DNA of 7,408 nt from positions 1-7,408 of the forward strand of contig JAHJFL010000060.1 of assembly GCA_018824795.1 (NCBI GenBank), given 5' to 3'. The stretch comes from a bacterium (lineage in GTDB: Bacteria; Campylobacterota; Campylobacteria; Campylobacterales; Sulfurimonadaceae). The notes beneath the pieces are model-generated. The model saw nothing but the letters and a program-made list of their open reading frames with translations. It did not search any database and was not told the DNA's origin. This document shows, piece by piece, positions 1 to 5,175 of the stretch (positions within the stretch are counted from its first letter, which is position 1; each line of letters opens with the position of its first letter). A program made the position numbers and the translations under genes.

Positions 1-60
1 CTTGGAATGAGTGCAAGACAGATAGGCTATAAAATCAAAAAATACAATATAGACTTATAA
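1..60 (+). CDS. nifA: C-terminal end of a sigma-54-dependent activator, probably NifA (partial)
   Basis: The window opens inside a reading frame that ends at TAA 58-60, leaving 19 residues: LGMSARQIGYKIKKYNIDL. This is the second half of a Fis-type helix-turn-helix, the DNA-binding end of enhancer-binding proteins that activate sigma-54 RNA polymerase. The RQ-I-G-Y-K/R-I pattern with a short tail is typical of NifA C-termini (compare LG-T-RQV-A/G-Y in known NifA proteins) and differs from the NtrC type, which usually reads GR-N-TLTRKL. NifA activates nitrogenase operons. A terminator follows 38 bp later, so this is the last gene of its transcript. The AAA+ and sensory domains lie outside the window, so the NifA assignment rests on these few residues and on the NifT-like gene at 4951-5172. 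Another sigma-54 activator remains possible. Confidence 0.6.
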   Translation, partial: LGMSARQIGYKIKKYNIDL

Positions 61-97
61 GGTAGTGTTCAATAATCTGCATCAGTATCAAGTCATT

Positions 98-127
98 GCT
101 AAAATTACATCATAATTTTAGCTTTTT
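98..127 (+). terminator. Intrinsic terminator after the NifA-like gene
   Basis: A perfect 10-bp stem (GCTAAAATTA at 98-107, TAATTTTAGC at 113-122) closes a 5-nt CATCA loop and is followed directly by TTTTT at 123-127. This is a standard Rho-independent terminator for rightward transcription from the gene ending at 60. On the opposite strand the hairpin lies just beyond the rhodanese stop codon (126-128) but has no U-rich tail, so termination of the leftward operon here would be weaker. Confidence 0.85.
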
Positions 128-593
128 ATTTACTGTTATTTAAATTATATTCCTGAATAAACTCTCTTGCATTATCCCCTCTCCAGTACTCTGCAAGTCC
201 TGTCAATCCATCTGTGAGGTAACGAGTATCATAACCTTTGAGTTTCAAAAAGGTACGCGCCATAATTGCCCGGTCTTTATGGGGACATGCAGTAACTATA
301 ACTTTTGATTTGTCAAGTTCGTTTAAACGTTTTGGAAGTTCATTCATAGGAATGTTGATTGCGGCTGGCATATGCCAAGCTTCATACTCTTCTTTAAAGC
401 GAATATCTACAAGTTGTGCGGTACCTTCTTCAAGCATAACAGTAAGTTCAATACTGTTGATTTTCATAGCCTTTCGCTCTTCATATGTAAATGCACTTAA
501 ATAACTATCATAATCGAGCACTTGACTCTCTGCAAATAAACTCACAAAACCGCATAGAAACAGTAAAGTTATTTTTTTCATTTTTAAATCCAT
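126..593 (-). CDS. Exported rhodanese-like domain protein
   Basis: A 155-residue protein with an N-terminal signal peptide (basic KMKK, hydrophobic ITLLFLCGFVSLF, likely cleavage after A21 in SLFA-ES) and one rhodanese domain at about 45-140. Visible rhodanese features are VDIR (62-65), the EEYEAWHMPAAINIP segment (68-82) and a catalytic loop C103-P-H-K-D-R108. That six-residue C-x4-R loop fits sulfurtransferases rather than the longer loop of Cdc25/ArsC-like phosphatases. The protein should act in the periplasm, moving sulfane sulfur or handling thiols; the substrate is unknown. It is the last gene of the arsB operon: the upstream CDF gene stops one base before this ATG, so translation is probably coupled. 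Neither ATG 593 nor the in-frame ATG four codons later has a good Shine-Dalgarno sequence; the first was kept because of the stop-start arrangement. Its part in arsenic resistance is inferred from position only. Confidence 0.85.
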   Translation of the reverse strand: MDLKMKKITLLFLCGFVSLFAESQVLDYDSYLSAFTYEERKAMKINSIELTVMLEEGTAQLVDIRFKEEYEAWHMPAAINIPMNELPKRLNELDKSKVIVTACPHKDRAIMARTFLKLKGYDTRYLTDGLTGLAEYWRGDNAREFIQEYNLNNSK

Positions 594-594
594 T

Positions 595-1488
595 TTATTT
601 TTTTATAATTTCTTTATCATCGCATCTATTGTATTCACATTGGAAAGTTACATGAGAAATTCGAAATAACTCCTCTAGCTTTTTTTCAAGTACATCTATT
701 ATATCTGTAGATTCTTTTAGTGTTATATTTTCATTAAAATCAAGATGTGCTTCAAAATGAATTCTATGGTCATCTAATCGCCATAAATGAACATGATGTA
801 CATTATTAATTTGAGGAACAACCTTTATAACTTCTATTATTTCATCAATTTTAAGTCCTTCAGGTGCGAACTGCATAAGAACGAAGACAGAACTCTTGAC
901 TAAATAAAATGAAGCCCATATGAGATATATAGCAATAAATATTGTTATTACTGAGTCAACCCAAAATATTTTGAAGTAATACATTAACACGCCACCAAAA
1001 ACTACAGCGACAGATGTCATGACATCAGCCAGTAAATGTAAGTAGGCTGCTTTAAAGTTCATGTTTGATTTGGCATCATCTTTTACAATCAAAACACTCA
1101 GTGTATTTACAATAATACCGAGGATTCCAAGCCCAATTACCCATAGTGAATGAATTGGCTCAGGATTATAAAGTTTATGAATTGCTTCAAAAATCAAATA
1201 TATTGCAATGCCAATTAAAAGAGATGAGTTAAATAGAGCAGCTATAATTTCTGCTCTGTGGTACCCAAAAGTTTTCTCACTATTACTTGGTCTACCGGAT
1301 AGTCTATTGGCACTATAAACTATAACAAGAGAAAGTACATCACTAAAGTTATGAATAGCATCACTCAGCAGTGCAAGAGACCCAGATATAATACCACCAA
1401 CTATCTGAGCGATAGTAATAACGATATTCAGAACAATCGTAATATATAAATTTTTACCACTTACTTGATGATGGTGATGTTCTGACAT
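595..1488 (-). CDS. CDF-family divalent metal cation exporter (CzcD/ZitB-like)
   Basis: A 297-residue inner-membrane protein with six predicted membrane segments in the first ~200 residues and a cytoplasmic C-terminal domain (~210-297), the normal CDF size and plan. The transport-site ligands are visible as D43-AI-H46-NFS-D50 in segment 2 and H151-LLA-D155 in segment 5. The HxxxD/HxxxD pair is the arrangement of Zn/Cd/Co proton antiporters. The N-terminus carries a His4 run (4-7), and the C-terminal domain is rich in His (HHVHLW at 231-236, H241, H244, H248) and ends with C284 and C289, all possible metal ligands. A strong ribosome-binding site (AGGAAGGAAAG) precedes ATG 1488. It lies 23 bp after arsB and one base before the rhodanese gene, so it should be induced with arsB. 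The exact metal cannot be read from the sequence; zinc is the default guess. Confidence 0.92.
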   Translation of the reverse strand: MSEHHHHQVSGKNLYITIVLNIVITIAQIVGGIISGSLALLSDAIHNFSDVLSLVIVYSANRLSGRPSNSEKTFGYHRAEIIAALFNSSLLIGIAIYLIFEAIHKLYNPEPIHSLWVIGLGILGIIVNTLSVLIVKDDAKSNMNFKAAYLHLLADVMTSVAVVFGGVLMYYFKIFWVDSVITIFIAIYLIWASFYLVKSSVFVLMQFAPEGLKIDEIIEVIKVVPQINNVHHVHLWRLDDHRIHFEAHLDFNENITLKESTDIIDVLEKKLEELFRISHVTFQCEYNRCDDKEIIKK

Positions 1489-1511
1489 TCTTTCCTTCCT
1501 TTACTAAATAC

Positions 1512-2774
1512 TTAAATTAACCCAATAAGTGCTACAAGCAATACTGGAGGTGTAATAACAAGTCCAACCTTCATATACTCACCCCAGCCTATTTTTACAC
1601 CTTTTTGTGCAAGTACATGCAGCCACAGGAGTGTTGCGAGTGAACCGATAGGTGTCATTTTTGGACCTAAGTTTGAACCTAAAATATTGGCATATACTAA
1701 TGCCTCGTTCCCTGCATAACCAACATGGTCAATCGCTATATCCATAATCATAATAGTTGGCATATTGTTCATTACAGAACTTATGACAGCAGATAAAAAG
1801 CCTGTTCCAATAATTGCAACTGTAGTTCCATGTGTATTTAACTCTATTATCCAAGAAGCTATGACATCTGTAAGACCTGCATTTTTAAGACCATATACAA
1901 CCACATACAGTCCAATACTAAACCATACGACCTGCCAAGGTGCAGCTTTTATTGTCATTATAGGTTTTACAGCCTTGTAGTGATTTGCTATGGCTAAAAA
2001 TATTAAAGCTCCGCCAAGGGCAAAGAGAGAAACAGGCAGATTATAAAAATCTCCTATGAAATATCCAACCATTAAAACGCTCAAAAAGAACCATGAGAAT
2101 TTAAACATAGTTTGATTTTTAATAACTGAAGAGGCTTCTGGCAGTGTAGAAACATCAATGCTAAAAGGGATGTCTTTGCGAAAGTAAATCCAAAGAACAA
2201 CAATGGAAGCAAAGATAGCTAACAAGTTTGGTAAAAACATATTTTTTGCATATTCAACAAAACCTATGTCAAAATATCCAACCGTTACAATGTTTGTAAG
2301 ATTTGAAATAACAAGCGGATTTGAAGCACTGTCACCGATAAAACCGCCTGCCATTAAAAATGCGAAGATGGCTACAGGCTTCATCTTTAGGTACTTCATT
2401 TTGGCAAGCAATATTGGTGTAAGTATAAGTGCCGCTCCATCATTTGCAAAAAATGCAGCAACAACAGCACCTAAAAGTAAGATGTATACGAACATTTTAT
2501 GCCCATTGCCACCACTTAGTTTTGCCATTTTTATGGCTGCCCATTCAAAAAATCCTATCTCATCAAGAACCATAGAAAGAATTATTATCCCGATAAATGC
2601 TAAAGTAGCGTCCCACACAATATCGATAACGACTACAACATCATTAAAACTCACAACTCCAACTAATAAAGCCACAATAGCACCGACAACAGCAGTTGTA
2701 CCGATTTGAAGACCTTTTGGCTGCCAAATTACAAATACTAAAGTAATTAAAAAAACTAACATAGCTAATGCCAT
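1512..2774 (-). CDS. arsB: Arsenite efflux permease ArsB
   Basis: A 420-residue polytopic inner-membrane protein, close in length to Escherichia coli ArsB (about 429) and alignable from end to end. Shared signatures are VIWQPKGL (15-22), DEIGFFEWAA (71-80), FANDGAALILTP (109-120), SNPLVISNLTNIV (151-163), GLKNAGLTD (295-303), SSVMNNMPT (332-340) and the C-terminal GPKMTPIGSLATLLWLHVL (370-388). ArsB exports arsenite or antimonite, driven by the proton gradient or, with ArsA, by ATP; no arsA is in this window. ATG 2774 follows GAGGGG (2781-2786, minus strand) with a 6-nt spacer. It is the first gene of the leftward operon, transcribed from the divergent promoter at 2841-2869 that overlaps the ArsR operator. 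This family differs from the Acr3 type that some Campylobacterota carry. Confidence 0.96.
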   Translation of the reverse strand: MALAMLVFLITLVFVIWQPKGLQIGTTAVVGAIVALLVGVVSFNDVVVVIDIVWDATLAFIGIIILSMVLDEIGFFEWAAIKMAKLSGGNGHKMFVYILLLGAVVAAFFANDGAALILTPILLAKMKYLKMKPVAIFAFLMAGGFIGDSASNPLVISNLTNIVTVGYFDIGFVEYAKNMFLPNLLAIFASIVVLWIYFRKDIPFSIDVSTLPEASSVIKNQTMFKFSWFFLSVLMVGYFIGDFYNLPVSLFALGGALIFLAIANHYKAVKPIMTIKAAPWQVVWFSIGLYVVVYGLKNAGLTDVIASWIIELNTHGTTVAIIGTGFLSAVISSVMNNMPTIMIMDIAIDHVGYAGNEALVYANILGSNLGPKMTPIGSLATLLWLHVLAQKGVKIGWGEYMKVGLVITPPVLLVALIGLI

Positions 2775-2840
2775 CTACTACCCCTCATCTTTTTCATATA
2801 GATTTCTATTGTTAAACATAAAATCTAAATTTATAAAGTA

Positions 2841-2869
2841 ACTATAGCAGAATTAAATCTTAATATCAA
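2841..2869 (-). promoter_or_regulatory. Promoter of the arsB-CDF-rhodanese operon
   Basis: Read leftward, TTGATA (2869-2864) and TATAGT (2846-2841) are each 5/6 matches to the sigma-70 -35 and -10 boxes with a 17-bp spacer. A TGC just before the -10 box makes it an extended -10. The -35 box coincides with one half of the central ArsR-like operator, so a bound repressor would block it. The predicted transcript starts near 2834, about 60 nt before the arsB ATG. Confidence 0.75.
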
Positions 2870-2900
2870 TATATCTTGATTTAGCAATTTAATTCTGCTA
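2845..2900. promoter_or_regulatory. Nested palindromic ars operator (ArsR site plus outer 14-bp arms)
   Basis: Two inverted repeats share one axis between 2872 and 2873. The inner one, ATCAA-TATATC-TTGAT (2865-2880), matches the ATCAA-N6-TTGAT operator form typical of ArsR/SmtB repressors. The outer one is a perfect 14-bp pair: TAGCAGAATTAAAT (2845-2858) and its exact reverse complement ATTTAATTCTGCTA (2887-2900). The outer arms cover the spacers and extended -10 regions of both divergent promoters. Binding of ArsR to the inner site is inferred from motif and gene context; whether the outer arms bind a protein is unknown. Confidence 0.8.
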
Positions 2901-2904
2901 CAAT
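2876..2904 (+). promoter_or_regulatory. Promoter of the arsR-arsC-permease-thioredoxin operon
   Basis: TTGATT (2876-2881, 4/6 to the -35 consensus) and TACAAT (2899-2904, 5/6 to the -10 consensus) are separated by 17 bp, with an extended -10 TGC at 2896-2898. The -35 box overlaps the right half of the ArsR-like operator, which implies autorepression of arsR. It is the exact mirror image, in position, of the arsB promoter. The predicted start near 2911 gives a leader of about 18 nt before the GTG start codon. Confidence 0.75.
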
Positions 2905-2916
2905 TTTAATTATCTC

Positions 2917-2931
2917 AAGGAGTTGGATGTG
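2917..2931 (+). promoter_or_regulatory. Ribosome-binding site that fixes the arsR start at GTG 2929
   Basis: AAGGAG (2917-2922) lies 6 nt before an in-frame GTG (2929-2931), a normal spacing. An in-frame TTG at 2923 would give two more residues but touches the Shine-Dalgarno sequence with no spacer, so it is unlikely. An ATG at 2927 overlaps the GTG as ATGTG but is in another frame and reaches a stop after five codons. Confidence 0.75.
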
Positions 2932-3252
2932 GAATTTTTCCTAAAAAGTGTAGCTGCACTTAATGATGAAACAAGAGTATTGCTGTTGCGTTTTCTTGAT
3001 GAGCACGGCGAAATGTGCGTATGTGATTTGCAGACATCTCTTGATATGATTCAATCACGTCTTTCACGCCACCTTAAAATTCTAAAAGATGCTGGATTTT
3101 TACGCGTAGAGCGTAAAGGTACTTGGGCATATTACTCTATTAGAAGCCCGCTAGACCGTTTTCGTAGTGAAGCTTTGGAAGAAATTCGTTATTTAGACAT
3201 TACGCTTCCACCTTTAAAAAAATTATCTCAAACTGGGGAATGTAAAATATGA
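2929..3252 (+). CDS. arsR: Arsenite-responsive repressor ArsR
   Basis: A 107-residue ArsR/SmtB-family winged-helix repressor (from GTG 2929). The sensor motif EMCVCDL holds C30 and C32, at the position of the C32-x-C34 arsenite site in plasmid R773 ArsR; the third R773 cysteine (C37) is replaced by Q. The recognition helix region is SRLSRHLKILKDAG (about 46-59), followed by the beta-wing FLRVERKGTWAYYSI (60-74). A further Cys sits near the C-terminus (GECKI). The dimer should bind the palindrome centred at 2872.5 and leave it when As(III) or Sb(III) binds. It is the first gene of the rightward operon; its TGA overlaps the arsC ATG by four bases (ATGA), so the two are translationally coupled. 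Starting at TTG 2923 would add only two residues and does not change the assignment. Confidence 0.95.
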   Translation: MEFFLKSVAALNDETRVLLLRFLDEHGEMCVCDLQTSLDMIQSRLSRHLKILKDAGFLRVERKGTWAYYSIRSPLDRFRSEALEEIRYLDITLPPLKKLSQTGECKI

Positions 3253-3653
3253 AAAAAAATGTATTGATTTTATGTACGGGAAATAGTTGCCGCTCAATTA
3301 TGGCAGAGGCATTAATAAACGCTAAGCTTGGAGATTGCATAGAAGCTCAAAGTTCTGGCGTCAAAGCAAGCGGTGCTGTAAACCCGAATGCACAGGCTCT
3401 TTTAGAAATGAAAGGTTATTGGAGAGAGGGGTATCACTCTAAAGTTATTGAAACAGTTTTAAACACTGCGTTTGACTTAATAGTTACTGTATGCGACCAT
3501 GCAAAAGAGACCTGCCCTATGTTTCCAAAGGCTGTTAAAACTATACATATCAGTTTTGATGATCCTTCTGGCAAAGCGGTAGAAGAGTACGAAAAAACAT
3601 TGAATTTAATTGAGAAGGAACTTCTACCAGTAGTTAAAGCGGAGCTCTGCTAG
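3249..3653 (+). CDS. arsC: Arsenate reductase ArsC, thioredoxin-dependent LMW-phosphatase type
   Basis: A 134-residue cytoplasmic enzyme that reduces arsenate to arsenite. It has the low-molecular-weight phosphatase fold: the P-loop C9-TGNSC-R15-S at the N-terminus, the VTVC82-DHAKET-C89-P redox pair, and the FDDP loop with D105 as probable general acid. C9, C82 and C89 correspond to the C10/C82/C89 relay of Bacillus subtilis and Staphylococcus ArsC, in which a thioredoxin resolves the final disulfide. It is therefore not the glutaredoxin-type ArsC of E. coli. C14 and C30 are additional. ATG 3249 overlaps the arsR stop and follows GGGGA at a 9-nt spacing. The next gene begins directly after its TAG. 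The CxxC protein at 4608-4841 is a possible reductant, but a housekeeping thioredoxin could serve equally well. Confidence 0.95.
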   Translation: MKKNVLILCTGNSCRSIMAEALINAKLGDCIEAQSSGVKASGAVNPNAQALLEMKGYWREGYHSKVIETVLNTAFDLIVTVCDHAKETCPMFPKAVKTIHISFDDPSGKAVEEYEKTLNLIEKELLPVVKAELC

Positions 3654-4598
3654 ATGTGGTATGAACTCTCAAAAGAGTTTATTTATAATATCGTGGGTTT
3701 CGAAGGAAAACTGGCTGATGCTTCGCACTTTTTTATATATGACACTATTAAGATTTGGTTTTTACTTCTTACTATAATCTTCGCAGTTTCATTTTTGCGG
3801 ACTTGGGTAAATACTGAATATGTTCGTGCTCATCTCCAAGGTAAATCGGCACTTTATGGACATGTAGGAGCTTCTCTTTTTGGAATTATCACACCATTTT
3901 GTTCTTGTAGTGCTATCCCTCTTTTTTTAGGATTCATTCAAGCTCGTATTCCCGTTGGAGTTACTTTCAGCTATCTTATTTCTGCACCTATGAATAATGA
4001 AATAGCCATTGCCATGCTTTTTGGATTGTTTGGCTGGAAGGTTACCTCTCTTTATATTGGCTTTGGTCTTTTGGTCGCAATACTTGGCGGTTACTTCATT
4101 GGCAAGATGGGAATGGAACAAGAGATTTTAATAGATGTTAAACCAATTGATACTCAGCTTGAAGCTAATCTCACAAAGCTTTCTCTTAAAGAGAGAGCTC
4201 AAGAAGCTTGGTATTATACATTTGATATTTTCAAAAAGATTTATCTTTACGTACTTTTGGGAGTTGGTGTTGGTGCATGGATACACGGTTATATTCCAAC
4301 GGATTTTATCGCCCGTTATACGGGTGAAGGAAATCCATTTGCAGTTATAATCGCTGTAATTATGGGTATTCCAATGTATTCAAATGCAGCCGGTGTTATG
4401 CCCTTAGTGGAGGTGCTCACATCCAAGGGGATGCTACTGGGAACTGCGCTTAGTTTTATGATGGCAGTTACAGCACTCAGTCTGCCAGAGGCATTGATAC
4501 TTAAAAAAATAATTTCTCTTAAACTCATAGGCATGTTTTTTGCCATAGTTGGAAGTGGAATTATTGCCATCGGGTATCTTTTTAACATTATTTTATAA
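3654..4598 (+). CDS. arsP: ArsP/DUF318-family (PF03773) permease
   Basis: A 314-residue polytopic membrane protein with two homologous-looking halves of membrane segments around a cytoplasmic loop (about 152-190). Family signatures are TPFCSCSAIPLFLG (80-93, with C83 and C85), SAPMNNEIA (110-118), GIPMYSNAAGVMPL (238-251) and SLPEALILKK (276-285). The first and third are the paired, pseudo-symmetric motifs of this permease family. In Campylobacter, ArsP exports trivalent organoarsenicals; other members are linked to copper or zinc. The symbol is therefore a family-level name supported by operon context, and the substrate is inferred. Its ATG follows the arsC stop with no gap, with GGAG nine bases upstream inside arsC. 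The next gene, a CxxC protein, is a recurrent neighbour of this family, and the two cysteines of the CSC motif are plausible metalloid ligands. Confidence 0.85.
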   Translation: MWYELSKEFIYNIVGFEGKLADASHFFIYDTIKIWFLLLTIIFAVSFLRTWVNTEYVRAHLQGKSALYGHVGASLFGIITPFCSCSAIPLFLGFIQARIPVGVTFSYLISAPMNNEIAIAMLFGLFGWKVTSLYIGFGLLVAILGGYFIGKMGMEQEILIDVKPIDTQLEANLTKLSLKERAQEAWYYTFDIFKKIYLYVLLGVGVGAWIHGYIPTDFIARYTGEGNPFAVIIAVIMGIPMYSNAAGVMPLVEVLTSKGMLLGTALSFMMAVTALSLPEALILKKIISLKLIGMFFAIVGSGIIAIGYLFNIIL

Positions 4599-4607
4599 GG
4601 AAGAAAA

Positions 4608-4841
4608 ATGAAAATAGAAGTTTTAGGAACAGGTTGTGCGAAATGTGTCACTTTAGAAAAAGTTGTCAAAGAGGCAGTTGCCAAGAGTGGAAAGTTTGCT
4701 CAGATTGTAAAAGTAGATGACATTATGAAAATAATGGAGTACCAAGTAGTAAGTACTCCAGGACTTGTCATAGACGGGAAAGTAGTCAGTACCGGTAAAG
4801 TTTTGAGTGTAGATGAAGTAGTAGCACTTATAAATAAGTAA
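4608..4841 (+). CDS. Small thioredoxin-fold CxxC protein (MTH895/TM0996-like)
   Basis: A 77-residue cytoplasmic protein without signal peptide, the size of minimal thioredoxin/glutaredoxin-like proteins of the MTH895 type. The redox motif is C10-A-K-C13 after a first strand (MKIEVLGTG), and the cis-proline loop is STPGLVIDGK (49-58, P51). It probably performs thiol-disulfide exchange or hands over a soft metal. Its likely partners are the ArsP-family permease just upstream or the Cys-relay ArsC. The Shine-Dalgarno sequence AGGAAG (4598-4603) overlaps the permease stop codon (4596-4598), so it is co-translated with the operon and ends it. Members of this family are often annotated simply as thioredoxin family protein; no specific function has been established here. 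Confidence 0.9.
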   Translation: MKIEVLGTGCAKCVTLEKVVKEAVAKSGKFAQIVKVDDIMKIMEYQVVSTPGLVIDGKVVSTGKVLSVDEVVALINK

Positions 4842-4892
4842 TTATGCAAGAGACTACTTTAGCGTATCTCATATGTTTAGTAATTTGAAAAC

Positions 4893-4915
4893 AAAAAAAG
4901 ATGATGCTCTAGCAT
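4893..4915 (-). terminator. Weak candidate terminator for the nifT operon
   Basis: Read leftward, a 5-bp stem ATGCT/AGCAT with a 2-nt loop (4915-4904) is followed after four bases by seven T (4899-4893). The stem is short and the loop very tight, so this is only a possible terminator for transcripts coming from the NifT-like gene. Confidence 0.3.
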
Positions 4916-4926
4916 GCTCAAACGAT

Positions 4927-4954
4927 ATAAAGAAATCTTAAAAGATTTCTTTAT
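4927..4954. terminator. AT-rich hairpin between convergent operons
   Basis: AAAGAAATCT (4929-4938) pairs perfectly with AGATTTCTTT (4943-4952) around TTAA/TAAA, with two more A-T pairs outside (4927-4928 with 4953-4954). The stem is long but has only two G-C pairs and overlaps the stop codon of the leftward NifT-like gene (4951-4953). Lying between operons that face each other, it may end transcription from either side; a clear T-tract after the stem is missing on both strands. Confidence 0.5.
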
Positions 4955-5172
4955 GAATCGCCACGCGTTACAATTTTAGCAACAATTTCATCCGGTAGTT
5001 TTTTAGGCTGAGGCTCAATATACCAAGTATCACCATTTGTCAGTTCAACTTTCCCACCCCATTTTTCGTCACTGTCAAACTCCAGCGTTTGAATAATCTC
5101 TTCCATATCTCTTTTTGCAAGATAAAACAGTATTTGTCCCTCGTCATTTTCACGTAACATTATCTTTGCCAT
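4951..5172 (-). CDS. nifT: NifT-like nitrogen-fixation-associated protein
   Basis: A 73-residue soluble protein, the usual length of NifT/FixU (about 70). It follows the family pattern: KIMLREND at the N-terminus (NifT: KVMIRR-DD/G), FYLAKRDMEE (16-25; NifT: VYVPKKDLEE), WGGKVELTNGDTWYIE (38-53; NifT: WGG-V-LANGW-LELP) and LPDEIVAKI (59-67; NifT: LPITV-AK/R). NifT normally sits in nif operons, often after nifHDK; its biochemical role is unknown and mutants in other bacteria have little phenotype. Here it is last in an operon after a flavoprotein, whose TAG lies three bases upstream. AAAGGA overlapping that stop serves as Shine-Dalgarno sequence, seven bases before ATG 5172. The match is by recalled motif pattern, so the assignment is good but not certain; it agrees with the NifA-like end at position 1-60. 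Confidence 0.78.
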   Translation of the reverse strand: MAKIMLRENDEGQILFYLAKRDMEEIIQTLEFDSDEKWGGKVELTNGDTWYIEPQPKKLPDEIVAKIVTRGDS

Positions 5173-5175
5173 TTT

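Noticed and set aside
540..593. Lipoprotein signal at the rhodanese N-terminus (LFLC)
   Set aside because: The residue before Cys is Leu, whereas lipoboxes need Gly, Ala or Ser there; a later LFA-E site fits ordinary signal peptidase I cleavage.
2203..2709. 168-codon open frame on the + strand opposite arsB
   Set aside because: It is fully antisense to a strongly conserved ArsB, has no ribosome-binding site and a low-complexity Ile/Thr/Ala composition typical of the complement of a membrane-protein gene.
2923..2925. TTG as the arsR start codon
   Set aside because: It touches the AGGAG sequence with no spacer; GTG 2929 has a normal 6-nt spacing and gives the usual ArsR N-terminus.
4316..4684. 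122-codon open frame on the - strand across the permease end and CxxC gene
   Set aside because: It runs antisense to two well-supported genes and shows no recognisable motif.
61..4950. Direct repeats, IS ends or attachment sites flanking the ars island
   Set aside because: Reading both boundary spacers (61-125 and 4842-4950) against each other showed no shared repeat of useful length, and no transposase or integrase is present.
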